Source of the DNA: Iamia majanohamensis
Lineage (GTDB): Bacteria > Actinomycetota > Acidimicrobiia > Acidimicrobiales > Iamiaceae
NCBI RefSeq assembly: GCF_028532485.1
Contig: NZ_CP116942.1
Coordinates: forward strand, 3,844,001 to 3,908,000
DNA length: 64,000 bases
Reading direction: 5' to 3'
Positions 38,749-47,590 of this stretch are shown here, piece by piece; within the stretch, counting starts at the first letter, position 1; the number at the start of each line of letters is the position of its first letter. The notes beneath the pieces are model-generated. The model searched no databases, was not told the DNA's origin, and worked only from the letters and a program-made list of their open reading frames with translations. The translations under genes and the position numbers were made by a program.

Positions 38749-39687
38749 TCAGGCCGAGGCGGACCAGGGGATGCGCCAGTCCCCGTCGACGGGCCGGACC
38801 TCGGCCGGGGGGTCGAGCACGGCGGCCAGGTCGGCGGTGAGCCCCAGGGCGTCGCGGGCCGGCACGGCCAGGACCAGCCGGGCGCCGGGGGCGTGGGCGG
38901 CCCGGTCGTCGGCCGCGGAGGGGACGAGGTCGAGGTCGACGCCGACCGAGCACGTGACCACGAGGGGGGCGCCGTCGAGGTCGGTGCCCACCGCGGTGGC
39001 CACCCCCACGTCCTTGAGGTTGGTGCGGCCCACGACCGACGGCACGGGGTGCAGCTCGGCTGCGTCGACCAGGGCGGGCTCGGCCACCAGCGAGGCCCGC
39101 AGCCAGCGCTCGGGGACCAGCTGGTTGATCGGGTGGGGCGGGGCGCCGGGACGTCGCTCGGCCCGGACGATGTCGACCACCCGCGCCACCCGGGCCGCGT
39201 CGGTGGCCTCGGCGTGGGCCATGGCCGTGAGCTCGCGGTCGGCCTTGCCCACCCCGACGTCGAGCACGGGGCCGTCGGGGCCGTGGGTGATGCGGGCCAC
39301 CTCGAGGCCGAGCAGCTCGCCCAGGGCCATGCCGTCCTCGTCGACCACGGTCAGCCCGGCGTCGACCAGCAGGGCGCGCAGCTCCGGCGCCGACGGCGCC
39401 GGCAGGGGCACCGGTGCAGGGGCGGCGGTGGCGGGGGCCAGGGACGCGCCGTCGACGACCCACACCGTGGGCGCGGGCGCGCACAGCGCGGCGCGCCGGG
39501 CCACCAGCCCCGACGCCTCGGGCTCGTCGACCACGACGTGGAGGTCGCGGACGCCGGCCCGCCGGGCCCAGGCCAGGGCCGCGCCCAGGCGGGGGGCGGC
39601 GTCGCCGGCGAGGAGGACCCAGCCGACGTCGCCGTCGAGGCGCGCCGCGCCGCCGGGGAAGGCGGACGGGGACGACGACGCCCCCAC
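38749..39687 (-). CDS. Hypothetical protein downstream of rpmE
   Basis: About 312 residues from the GTG at 39687. It looks folded (VGWVLLAGDAAPRLGAALAW, VRDLHVVVDEPEASGLVAR, RWLRASLVAEPALVDAAELH) with alternating hydrophobic strands, but I recognise no family. The open frame with coding character continues to the rpmE stop at 39755, where no ATG or GTG is found, so the true start may be unusual. It is probably co-transcribed with rpmE. Confidence 0.5.
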   Translation of the reverse strand: MGASSSPSAFPGGAARLDGDVGWVLLAGDAAPRLGAALAWARRAGVRDLHVVVDEPEASGLVARRAALCAPAPTVWVVDGASLAPATAAPAPVPLPAPSAPELRALLVDAGLTVVDEDGMALGELLGLEVARITHGPDGPVLDVGVGKADRELTAMAHAEATDAARVARVVDIVRAERRPGAPPHPINQLVPERWLRASLVAEPALVDAAELHPVPSVVGRTNLKDVGVATAVGTDLDGAPLVVTCSVGVDLDLVPSAADDRAAHAPGARLVLAVPARDALGLTADLAAVLDPPAEVRPVDGDWRIPWSASA

Positions 39688-39754
39688 CCGGTCACGGGTG
39701 AGGGCGGTCAGCTTGGCCGCCTGCAGGGAGGCGGCGCGGGCTGGGTCGACGGGA

Positions 39755-39982
39755 CTACTTCTCGGCGGTGCCGCTCTTGCCCTTGCGGGCGCCGTAGCGA
39801 CGCTCGAAGCGGTCGATGCGGCCACCGGTGTCCACCAGCTTCTGCTTGCCGGTGTAGAAGGGGTGGCACTCGTTGCAGAGCTCGCTGGTCAGCGCATCCG
39901 CGGTCGAGCGGGTGGTGAAGGTGCTCCCGCACGAGCAGGTGACCGTGGTCTCGGTGTACTCGGGGTGGATGTCGGTCTTCAT
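39755..39982 (-). CDS. rpmE: 50S ribosomal protein L31 (zinc-binding form)
   Basis: A 75-residue bL31. The N-terminus [20 protein letters not shown] and the [15 protein letters not shown] motif keep the cysteines of the zinc-containing C+ form. It follows rho, as in other actinobacteria, with about 100 bp between them. Confidence 0.96.
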   Translation of the reverse strand: MKTDIHPEYTETTVTCSCGSTFTTRSTADALTSELCNECHPFYTGKQKLVDTGGRIDRFERRYGARKGKSGTAEK

Positions 39983-40079
39983 GGTGGCTCCAGTCTCGCC
40001 GTGTTCGGCGCCTCGGCCCAACCCGGGCCTCTGATCTGTCCAACACCGGCGCATTCCCGAGGGGGCGCGCCGGCCGGGG

Positions 40080-41828
40080 TCAGGCCCCGCTGCTGGCCTT
40101 GCCCACCTCGGCCAGGAACTCGTCGTTGGTCTTGAACGTCTTCATGCGGTCGAGCAGCAGCTCGAGCGATGCCGCCTCGCTGGCCCCCTCGCCGTCCTTG
40201 AGGGCGCCGAGGACCCGGCGCAGCTTGGTGACCTGCGCCACCTGCTTGCGCTCGAAGAGCAGCTCCTCGTGGCGGGTCGAGCTGGCGTCGACGTCGATGG
40301 CGGGGAAGATGCGGCGCTCGGCCAGGTGGCGGCTGAGGCGCAGCTCCATGTTCCCGGTGCCCTTGAACTCCTCGAAGATGTGCTCGTCCATCTTCGAGCC
40401 CGTCTCCACCAGGGCGGTGGCCAGGATGGTGAGCGAGCCGCCCTCCTCGGCGTTGCGGGCGGCCCCGAAGAACCGCTTGGGCGGGTAGAGGGCGGCGGCG
40501 TCGATGCCGCCGGACATGATCCGCCCGCTGGGCGGGGTGGCCAGGTTGTGGGCCCGGGCCAGGCGGGTGATGCCGTCGAGGATGATCACGACGTCCTTGC
40601 CGTCCTCCACCATGCGCTTGGCCCGCTCGATGACCAGCTCGGAGACGGCGATGTGCTCCTCGCTGGGGCGGTCGAAGGTCGACGCCGCCACCTCGCCGTT
40701 GATGAGCCACCGCTTCATGTCGGTGACCTCCTCGGGGCGCTCGTCGACGAGGAGGACGATGAGGTCGACCTCGGGGTCGTTCAGCTCGATGGCCCGGGCG
40801 ATCTGCTTCATGATCGTGGTCTTGCCCGCCTTCGGGGGCGACACGATGAGGCCGCGCTGGCCCTTCCCCACCGGGGCCAGGAGGTCGATGATCCGGGTGG
40901 TCATGGTGGCCGAGGCGCCCTCGGTCTCCAGCTTCAGCCGCTCGTCGGGGAACAGCGGGGTGAGGTCGGCGAACCGACGGCGGTCGCGCGACGCATCGGG
41001 CGGGCCCCCGTTGACGGCGTCGATCTGGAGCAGGGCCGGGTTCTTCTCGTTGCGCGAGGCGGGTCGGCTCTTGCCCTTGACCCGGTCGCCCTTGCGCAGG
41101 CCGAGCTGGCGCACCTGCTTGACCGACACGTAGACGTCGTCGCTCGAGGGCAGGTAGCCGTGGAGGCGCAGGAAGCCGTAGCCGTCGTCGCGCAGGTCGA
41201 GCAGGCCCTCGACGTCGATGGGGTCGCCCTCGAAGCCGTCCTGCTGCTGGTCGCCCCGGCCCCGGCCCCGACGGCGGCGGCGGCGGTTGCCGTCCTCGTC
41301 GCCCTGGTTCCGGTCGCCGCCCTGCTTCTGGTTCGGGTCCTGGTCGCGCCCCCCGTCGCCCTGGTCGGACCCCTCGCCCTGGCCCCGGCCGCCGTCGTCG
41401 GCGCCGTCGCGGTCGTCGCGGCCCTGGTCACCCCCGGACCGGTGCCCCTTGGCCTGGTCGCCCCCGGACCGGTCGCCCTTGGGCTGACCGCCCCCGGAGC
41501 GGTCGCCACCACGGCCCTGGTCGCCCCCGGACCGGCCGCCGCCGCCCTGGTCGCCCTGGGACCGGTCGTCGCCACCCTTGTCGTCGGGGGCACGTCCGTC
41601 GTCGCCGGAGGCCGCAGCCTCGCCGGTGGCGTCGGCGTCCGTCGGGCCGTCGGACCCGCCGCCGGCCTCGTCGCCGTCGGCGCCGGACACGCCGGCCAGC
41701 TCGAGGATCAGGTCGATGATCGTGGCCTTCTTGGCCCGTGCCGGCGGCTTCTTGCCGAGCGACTCGGCGATCTGGCTGAGCTCGTCGCGCTCCTTGCCCT
41801 CGAGGAGGGACCGTTCGAAGCCACTCAT
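40080..41828 (-). CDS. rho: Transcription termination factor Rho with large N-terminal insertion
   Basis: A 582-residue hexameric RNA helicase. Residues 1-47 are the Rho_N helical domain. Residues 48-190 are a low-complexity insertion of Gly, Asp, Gln and Arg, ending in an Arg-rich run. The RNA-binding cold-shock fold follows ([20 protein letters not shown]), then Walker [10 protein letters not shown] and [12 protein letters not shown]. Actinobacterial Rho insertions bind RNA and broaden termination. A TATGCT box lies about 140 bp upstream. Confidence 0.96.
   Translation of the reverse strand: MSGFERSLLEGKERDELSQIAESLGKKPPARAKKATIIDLILELAGVSGADGDEAGGGSDGPTDADATGEAAASGDDGRAPDDKGGDDRSQGDQGGGGRSGGDQGRGGDRSGGGQPKGDRSGGDQAKGHRSGGDQGRDDRDGADDGGRGQGEGSDQGDGGRDQDPNQKQGGDRNQGDEDGNRRRRRRGRGRGDQQQDGFEGDPIDVEGLLDLRDDGYGFLRLHGYLPSSDDVYVSVKQVRQLGLRKGDRVKGKSRPASRNEKNPALLQIDAVNGGPPDASRDRRRFADLTPLFPDERLKLETEGASATMTTRIIDLLAPVGKGQRGLIVSPPKAGKTTIMKQIARAIELNDPEVDLIVLLVDERPEEVTDMKRWLINGEVAASTFDRPSEEHIAVSELVIERAKRMVEDGKDVVIILDGITRLARAHNLATPPSGRIMSGGIDAAALYPPKRFFGAARNAEEGGSLTILATALVETGSKMDEHIFEEFKGTGNMELRLSRHLAERRIFPAIDVDASSTRHEELLFERKQVAQVTKLRRVLGALKDGEGASEAASLELLLDRMKTFKTNDEFLAEVGKASSGA
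41431..41553. repeat. Four tandem ~30-bp units in the rho insertion
   Basis: Units start at 41431, 41461, 41491 and 41524 (CCCCCGGACCGG start), encoding repeated RSGGDQ-like peptides. Confidence 0.75.
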
Positions 41829-41927
41829 GGGTGGGTTGCCTCACTGTCGGGGAGCCGGGGGCTCCGGGTGTCCGTCGCGCCGCGGCGGGGAGCCGGGGCC
41901 GGTCGGGAGGGTCCGTCCCCCGCAGGG

Positions 41928-41944
41928 CCGGCGGTGACCGCCGG
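41928..41944. promoter_or_regulatory. 17-bp palindrome in the rho leader
   Basis: CCGGCGGT-G-ACCGCCGG, flanked by GGTCC/GGACC arms. It lies between the rho start and its likely -10 and could be an autoregulatory structure. Confidence 0.4.
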
Positions 41945-41966
41945 GCAACCCCGCAGGGACCGCCCC

Positions 41967-41972
41967 AGCATA
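41967..41972 (-). promoter_or_regulatory. Possible -10 box of rho
   Basis: TATGCT with no clear -35. It would give an rho leader of about 130 nt. Confidence 0.35.
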
Positions 41973-42000
41973 GCGACGCAGGCCGGGCCCTCCCCGAACC

Positions 42001-42040
42001 GGTCCGGATCCGTGGCGCTCCCCCACCGCCCGGGCGGACC
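42001..42040 (-). repeat. 40-bp palindromic repeat, family A, copy 3
   Basis: Reverse-strand match to the units near 1.2 kb. Together with copy 4 it fills most of the apgM-rho gap. Confidence 0.7.
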
Positions 42041-42061
42041 AGCACCCGACCCACCCGATCC

Positions 42062-42101
42062 GGTCCGGACCCCCGGTGCTCCCCCACCGCGGCGGCGGAC
42101 C
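42062..42101 (-). repeat. 40-bp palindromic repeat, family A, copy 4
   Basis: Starts 61 bp after copy 3, almost the same spacing as copies 1 and 2. Confidence 0.7.
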
Positions 42102-42143
42102 AGGTCGTGGGGCCGGGGCGGGTGGCACCGCGCCCCGTCGGGG

Positions 42144-43307
42144 TCAGGGGGTGGCGCCGACCAGGGTGGGGAGGAGCTGGTGGCCGGGGACGACGGGGAG
42201 GTCGGCCACGCCGGGCTCGGTGTAGGTGCCGCCGGGGCCGTCGACGGCCGAGTCGACCAACAGGTAGGGCACCGGGTCGGCCGTGTGGGTCTTGGTCCGC
42301 AGCGGCGTGCCGTGGTCGGGCAGGAGCAGGAGGCGCCATGGACCCATGGCGTCGAGGCCCTCGACCAGGTCGGCCAGGATGCGCCGGTCCCAGGCCTCGA
42401 GGGCCTTGACCTTCTCCTCCACGTCGCCGGCGTGGCCGGCCTCGTCGGTGGCCTCCACGTGGATGACGAAGAGGTCGGCCCCGGCCTCCAGGCCGGCGAG
42501 GGCGGCGTCGCGCTTGGCCTCGTAGTCGGTGTCGTACCAGCCGGTGGCGCCGGGGACCTCGACCACGTCCATGTCGGTGAGCACGCCGAGGCCGCGCACC
42601 AGGTCGACGGCGGTGACCATGCCGGCCTCGACGCCGTGGGTGGAGGCGAACGACGGCAGCTGCGGCTGCGGGCCCTGCCCCCACAGCCACACCTGGGTGG
42701 CGTCCAGGTCGGAGGCCCCGACGATGCGCCGGCTGGCCTCCATCAGCTCCCGCAGGCGGGGGGCGGCCGGCCCGGTGGGCCACACCGCGGGCTTGTCGGA
42801 GAGGTCGTGGGGCGGCACGCAGTCGGCGGCGGCCAGCTCGTCGGGCGCGACCACGATGTGGCGGTACTGGACACCGGGGTGGAAGGCGATGCCGTCGCCA
42901 CCCAGCTCGGCGTCGAGGGCCCGGATCACCTCGGCCGCGGCCTCGGTGGAGGGGTGCCCGCCGGCGAAGTCGGCCATCGCCCCGTCGGGCGAGCCGTCGT
43001 CGGCCAGGGTGACGAGGTTGCAGCGGTAGGCGACCTGGTCGGTGCGCAGGCGCAGCCCCAGGGCGGCGGCCTCGATCGGGGCCCGGCCGGTGTGGTGCAC
43101 CCCCGGGTCGTAGCCGAGGATGCTCATGTTGCCGACGTCGCTGCCGGGCGGCATGCCCTCGGGGATCACCGCGGCCCGCCCCACCCGGCCCCGGGCCGCC
43201 AGCGCGTCGAGCACCGGGGTGGAGGCGGCCTCCAGCGGCGTCCGGCCGCCGAGGGCCTCCACCGGCTCGTCGGCACAGCCATCAGGGACGCAGACCACGT
43301 GCTTCAC
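42144..43307 (-). CDS. Phosphoglycerate mutase-superfamily protein (aPGM or proposed homoserine kinase)
   Basis: A 387-residue alkaline-phosphatase-fold protein of the archaeal iPGM type. It has MKHVVCVPDGCADEPVEALG, PEGMPPGSDVGNMSILGYDP, TGRAPIEAAALG, FVIHVEATDEAGHAGD and LLLLPDHGTPLRTKTH. The SDVGNMSILGYDP and GRAPIEAA variants resemble the proposed homoserine kinase branch more than true aPGM. It lies directly upstream of rho, where mycobacteria have thrB. It could be a glycolytic mutase or the threonine-pathway kinase. GTG start with a relaxed -10 (CAGGCT) six bases upstream. Confidence 0.8.
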   Translation of the reverse strand: MKHVVCVPDGCADEPVEALGGRTPLEAASTPVLDALAARGRVGRAAVIPEGMPPGSDVGNMSILGYDPGVHHTGRAPIEAAALGLRLRTDQVAYRCNLVTLADDGSPDGAMADFAGGHPSTEAAAEVIRALDAELGGDGIAFHPGVQYRHIVVAPDELAAADCVPPHDLSDKPAVWPTGPAAPRLRELMEASRRIVGASDLDATQVWLWGQGPQPQLPSFASTHGVEAGMVTAVDLVRGLGVLTDMDVVEVPGATGWYDTDYEAKRDAALAGLEAGADLFVIHVEATDEAGHAGDVEEKVKALEAWDRRILADLVEGLDAMGPWRLLLLPDHGTPLRTKTHTADPVPYLLVDSAVDGPGGTYTEPGVADLPVVPGHQLLPTLVGATP

Positions 43308-43348
43308 CGGTCCAGCCTGGCACGGCGGTGCCGGCCCACCCCAGGTCG

Positions 43349-43354
43349 TAGGGT
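43349..43354 (+). promoter_or_regulatory. -10 box, leaderless promoter of the second nitroreductase
   Basis: TAGGGT, six bases before the ATG at 43361. Confidence 0.55.
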
Positions 43355-43360
43355 CCGCGC

Positions 43361-43792
43361 ATGCCGAGCGACCTCGCCATGAAGGCCATGAACGCCGTGC
43401 ACCGGGGGATCCTGGCCGTGTCGTTCGGGAAGGTGGGCTGGAAGGCGGGGTCGATGCCGGTCCTCGAGCTGACCACCACCGGCCGGCGCAGCGGCCAGCC
43501 CCGCAAGGTGATGCTCACCTCGCCGGTCCAGGAGGGCGACGCCCTGGTGGTCGTGGCGTCGCGGGGCGGCGACGACGCCCACCCGGCGTGGTTCGTCAAC
43601 CTGCGCGCCGACCCCGACGTGCGGGTGGCCCTCGGGGGCGAGGCCCCCCGTCCGTACCGGGCCGAGGTGGCCGACGCCGAGGAGCGGGCCCGGCTGTGGC
43701 CCCTCATCACCGCCGACCACCGGAACTACGCGGGCTACCAGCGCAAGACCGACCGGGAGATCCCGGTGGTGGTCCTGCGCCCGACCGCCTGA
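43361..43792 (+). CDS. Deazaflavin (F420)-dependent nitroreductase family protein
   Basis: A 143-residue Ddn-like split barrel, paralogous to the gene at 9561. It has LELTTTGRRSGQPRKVML, DDAHPAWFVNLRADPDVRVA and the ending IPVVVLRPTA. The N-terminal 25 residues form a hydrophobic helix (MKAMNAVHRGILAV) as in membrane-associated Ddn. Probably F420-dependent; the substrate is unknown. Single gene. Confidence 0.85.
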   Translation: MPSDLAMKAMNAVHRGILAVSFGKVGWKAGSMPVLELTTTGRRSGQPRKVMLTSPVQEGDALVVVASRGGDDAHPAWFVNLRADPDVRVALGGEAPRPYRAEVADAEERARLWPLITADHRNYAGYQRKTDREIPVVVLRPTA

Positions 43793-43832
43793 CCACCCGG
43801 CGACCCGCACGCCGGCGCCGGCCACCCCCGGC

Positions 43833-45674
43833 TCAGGCGGTGCGGGTGCCGCCGACCCAGGAGCGGTGGAGGGCGGCGTAGGTGCCGCCCGCGGCGACCA
43901 GCTCGTCGTGGGTGCCGGTCTCGACCAGGTGGCCCCGGTCGAAGACCAGGACCAGGTCGGCCCGCTCGGCGGTGGAGAGCCGGTGGGCGACGGTCACCGT
44001 CGTGCGCCCTGCGGCCAGGCGGGTGAGGGCCACGGCCAGGGCCATCTCGGTCTCGGGGTCGACCGCCGAGGTGGCCTCGTCGAGGACGAGCAGCCCGGGG
44101 TCCGACACCTGGGCCCGGACCAGGGCGACCAGCTGGCGCTCGCCGACCGACAGCGACCCGCCCCGCTCCCCCGCGTCGGTGTCGAGGCCCCGGGGCAGGC
44201 GGTCGACCCACCAGCGCAGGCCGAGGGTGTCGACCGCGCCCTCGATGTCGGCGTCGGTGGCGGCCGGGTGGCCGAGGCGGATGTTCTCCCGGACGGTGGT
44301 GGCGAACAGGAACCCGTCCTGGGGCACCATGCGCACCCGCACCAGCCGGCTCCGGGGGGCCACGTCCCGGAGGTCGACCCCGGCCACCTCGATGCGTCCG
44401 GCGACGGGGTCGGCCAGGCGGGCGAGCAGGCTGGCGAAGGTGGTCTTGCCCGACCCCGTCTCGCCGACCACGGCCACCGAGGTGCCCGCAGGGATGTCGA
44501 CGGAGATGCCCGACAGCACCGTGGGCCCGGTCCGGTAGGCGAACTCGACGTCGCGCACCGCCACCGCGAGGGGGCCCTCGGGCAGCACCTCGCCGTCGGT
44601 CGGCTCGACCACCGCGACCGGGATGTCGAGGGTGGCCAGCACCTTGCGGGAGCCGGCGGCGGCCTGCTGGGTCTGGTCGAGCACCTCGCCCAGCTCGGCC
44701 ACCGGCTGCACGAGGAGGGTCACCAGGAACACGACGGCCACCATCTCGCCCGCGTCGAGGCCCCAGGACGGCCCCTGCCACACGCCCACGGCGGCGACGC
44801 AGGCGATGGCCAGGGCCCCGATGACGTCGCCCAGCGGGAACATGAGGGCGAAGAGCCGGGCGGCGCGGACCTCGGAGCGGTACTGGCGGTCGACCGAGCG
44901 GTGCAGCCGGGCCCGGCTGCGCTCCTCCAGCCCGTAGGCCCGGATCATCGGGGCGCCGCCGATGGTCTCGGAGAACTCGCCGAGGGTGTCGCCCACCCGG
45001 GTGCGGACCTCGTCCCAGATGCGCAGCTGGCGGTGCTGGAGGATGCGCAGGGCGACGGTGAGGGGCACGAAGACCAGGACCGTGAGCAGGGCCAGGCGCC
45101 AGCTGTAGAACAGCATCACGACGAGGATCCCGACGATCGTCGACAGCGACGTGATCCACACCACGGCCCCCCACTGCCAGAAGCGGGCGAGGGTCTCCAC
45201 GTCGCTCGTCACCCGGGACACGAGCACGCCCCGGCGCGACTCGGTGTGGTCGGCGGCGGCCAGGCGGTGGACGTGGGCGAAGGCCCGCACCCGGAGGCCG
45301 GCCAACCCGGCCTCGGCGGCCCGGGTGAGGCGGGCCAGGGCGACCCGGCCCACGACCCACGAGGCGAGCACCACCACCACGCCGACGACGGTCGCGGCGG
45401 CGACGAAGCCGGGCCGGTAGCCGTCGGGGCCGAGGATCCCCCGGTCGAGGACCTGCTGCACGAGGATGGGCACGACCACCCGCCCGGCCGAGGTGGCGAG
45501 GGCCAGGCCGATCGAGAGGCCCGCCCCCACGCGCATCTCGGGCATGGAGCGGACGACCCGCCGGAAGGCGGACACGGCCCCGCCCTCCTGCGACGCGGCC
45601 ACGTCGATGGGGTCGGGGGTCTCGTCCTCGTGGACCTCGTCGGGTCCGGTCTCGACCGGCAGGGGCGAGCTCAC
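43833..45674 (-). CDS. ABC exporter half-transporter, subunit with consensus Walker B
   Basis: A 613-residue type IV ABC exporter half: six membrane helices, then an ATPase domain. Walker A is GETGSGKTT, Walker B ends in LLVLDEATSA with the catalytic glutamate, and the H-loop is VAHRLST. The signature is altered (LSVGERQ instead of LSGGQ). Together with the upstream gene it forms a heterodimer with one active and one degenerate site. GTGA overlap. The substrate is unknown (drugs, lipids or peptides). Confidence 0.9.
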   Translation of the reverse strand: MSSPLPVETGPDEVHEDETPDPIDVAASQEGGAVSAFRRVVRSMPEMRVGAGLSIGLALATSAGRVVVPILVQQVLDRGILGPDGYRPGFVAAATVVGVVVVLASWVVGRVALARLTRAAEAGLAGLRVRAFAHVHRLAAADHTESRRGVLVSRVTSDVETLARFWQWGAVVWITSLSTIVGILVVMLFYSWRLALLTVLVFVPLTVALRILQHRQLRIWDEVRTRVGDTLGEFSETIGGAPMIRAYGLEERSRARLHRSVDRQYRSEVRAARLFALMFPLGDVIGALAIACVAAVGVWQGPSWGLDAGEMVAVVFLVTLLVQPVAELGEVLDQTQQAAAGSRKVLATLDIPVAVVEPTDGEVLPEGPLAVAVRDVEFAYRTGPTVLSGISVDIPAGTSVAVVGETGSGKTTFASLLARLADPVAGRIEVAGVDLRDVAPRSRLVRVRMVPQDGFLFATTVRENIRLGHPAATDADIEGAVDTLGLRWWVDRLPRGLDTDAGERGGSLSVGERQLVALVRAQVSDPGLLVLDEATSAVDPETEMALAVALTRLAAGRTTVTVAHRLSTAERADLVLVFDRGHLVETGTHDELVAAGGTYAALHRSWVGGTRTA

Positions 45675-47527
45675 ATGCCCTCCCCCTCGTACACCTCGAC
45701 CAGGGCGGCGTAGGCCGGCACGGTGGCCAGCAGCTGGTCGTGGGGGCCGACCGCGGCCACCCGGCCGCCGTCGAGGAACACGACCCGGTCGGCGAGGCGG
45801 ATGGTGGACACCCGGTGGGCGACCACGACGGTGGTGGTGTCGAGGGCCCGGCCCAGGCCACCGAGGATCTCCGCCTCCACCACCGGGTCGATGGCGCTGG
45901 TCGCGTCGTCGAGGACGAGCAGGCGGGGCCGGCGCACGAGGGCCCGGGCCAGGGCCAGGCGCTGGCGCTGCCCGCCCGAGAGGGTCACGCCCCGCTCACC
46001 GAGCACCGAGCCCAGCCCCTCGGGGAGGGCGGTGACGAAGCCGTCGGCCCGGGCCAGGGCCAGGGCCCGGGCCACCTCGTCGTCGCCGACCTCGTCGCGG
46101 CCCAGGCCGGCCCGGACGTTGGCCTCGACGGTGTCGGCGAAGAGGAACGTCTCCTGGAACACGAAGCCCACCGACGAGGGGAGCTGGTCGGGGGCCAGGT
46201 CGCGCACGTCGACGCCCCCGAGCGCGACCGCGCCGCCGGTGGGCTCGAGCAGCCCGGCCAGGCAGAGGCAGAGGGAGGTCTTGCCGCCGGCCGTGGCGCC
46301 GGTGAGGGCCACCACCTCGCCCGGGCGGATCGACAGGGACACGTCCTCGAGCACGGGCGCCTCGGGGTCGTGGGCGAAGGACAGGTCCCGGGCCTCCACA
46401 CCGAGCGGACCGGCCGGCAGGGTGGCCGTGCCCCGGGCCGGGTGGCGCTCGTCGTCGTCGACCTCGAGCACCCCGTCGAGGCGGTCGGCGGCCACCACCG
46501 ACGGGGGCATCGACTGCAGGAGGTAGCCCATCACCCGCATGGGGGTGGCCAGCACCGCGAACAGGGCCAGGGCCTCGACGATGCCGCCCTCGGTGAGGTC
46601 GCCCGTCGACAGTCGCCACGCGCCGAGGCCGAGGACGATCACCGAGCCCAGGTTGGGCAGGGCGTTCAGCCCCGGCTCGAACCAGGCCCGCAGCTCGCCG
46701 ACCCGGACCCGCTCCTGGCGCAGGGCGTCGGTGGCCCGGGCGAAGCGGGCCTCCTCGTGGTCGCCCAGGCCCAGCACCTTCACGACCAGGGCGCCGTCGA
46801 AGCTCTCGTGGGCCACCGCGGCCATGTCGCCGTAGCGGGCCTGGCCCCGGGCCGCAGGGGCCTCGACCCGCGCCGTGTAGGCCCGGTTCATCACCAGCAG
46901 GGCCGGGAACACCGTGATGGCGACGAGGGCGATCACCCAGTCGACGGCCACCAGGCGGGCGAAGGCCACCGCCCCGATCACGAAGGCGCTCATGGAGAAC
47001 GGCGCCGGGTTGATGAACTCGATGGCCTTCACCGCGTCGTCGTCGGCGTGGGCCATGAGCTCGCCCGCCGGGCGGCGGGTGTGGAACCGCAGCGGGGCGG
47101 CGAGGTAGCGCTCGGCCAGGCGGCCCCGCCAGGTCGCCCCCATGCGGAACGTCGTCACCGCGCAGAAGAAGCGGCGGGCGATCACGCCCATGGCGCGGGC
47201 CAGGGCCACCACCACGACCGCTCCTGTCACCAGCAGGACCGTGCCCGCCTCCACGTCGCCGAAGGTCCCCGGCCCCCGGTCGTCGGCCAGCCCGGGGACC
47301 ACCAGCTCGTCGGTGACCCGCCCCAGCACCACGGTGGAGGCCACCGTCATCACCGCGAAGACCGTCGCCCCCACGACCGAGACCGCGAAGGGCACCGGGT
47401 GCTCCCGCACCGAGCGCCACAGCAGGGCCATCCCCCGGCGCAGGACGGTGTCGTCGTCGACCGCGGGGACGTCGGGGGCGACGGGCTCGGCCCGATCGTC
47501 GGGGGCGGGGTGGTCGACGACGGTCAT
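45671..47527 (-). CDS. ABC exporter half-transporter, subunit with degenerate Walker B
   Basis: A 618-residue half-transporter. Walker A is GATAGGKTS, the signature is canonical (LSGGQRQR), and the Walker B ends LLVLDDATSA, with Asp in place of the catalytic Glu. The H-loop is VAHRVST. About 35 N-terminal residues are disordered. The ATG at 47527 follows a GATGCT element by six bases. Its stop overlaps the partner's start. Confidence 0.9.
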   Translation of the reverse strand: MTVVDHPAPDDRAEPVAPDVPAVDDDTVLRRGMALLWRSVREHPVPFAVSVVGATVFAVMTVASTVVLGRVTDELVVPGLADDRGPGTFGDVEAGTVLLVTGAVVVVALARAMGVIARRFFCAVTTFRMGATWRGRLAERYLAAPLRFHTRRPAGELMAHADDDAVKAIEFINPAPFSMSAFVIGAVAFARLVAVDWVIALVAITVFPALLVMNRAYTARVEAPAARGQARYGDMAAVAHESFDGALVVKVLGLGDHEEARFARATDALRQERVRVGELRAWFEPGLNALPNLGSVIVLGLGAWRLSTGDLTEGGIVEALALFAVLATPMRVMGYLLQSMPPSVVAADRLDGVLEVDDDERHPARGTATLPAGPLGVEARDLSFAHDPEAPVLEDVSLSIRPGEVVALTGATAGGKTSLCLCLAGLLEPTGGAVALGGVDVRDLAPDQLPSSVGFVFQETFLFADTVEANVRAGLGRDEVGDDEVARALALARADGFVTALPEGLGSVLGERGVTLSGGQRQRLALARALVRRPRLLVLDDATSAIDPVVEAEILGGLGRALDTTTVVVAHRVSTIRLADRVVFLDGGRVAAVGPHDQLLATVPAYAALVEVYEGEGM

Positions 47528-47590
47528 GGCCCGAGCATCCAACCCGGTCGGGACCCCCGTCCCCAACCCCGTTGCGCGGGCCGAGCCCGA

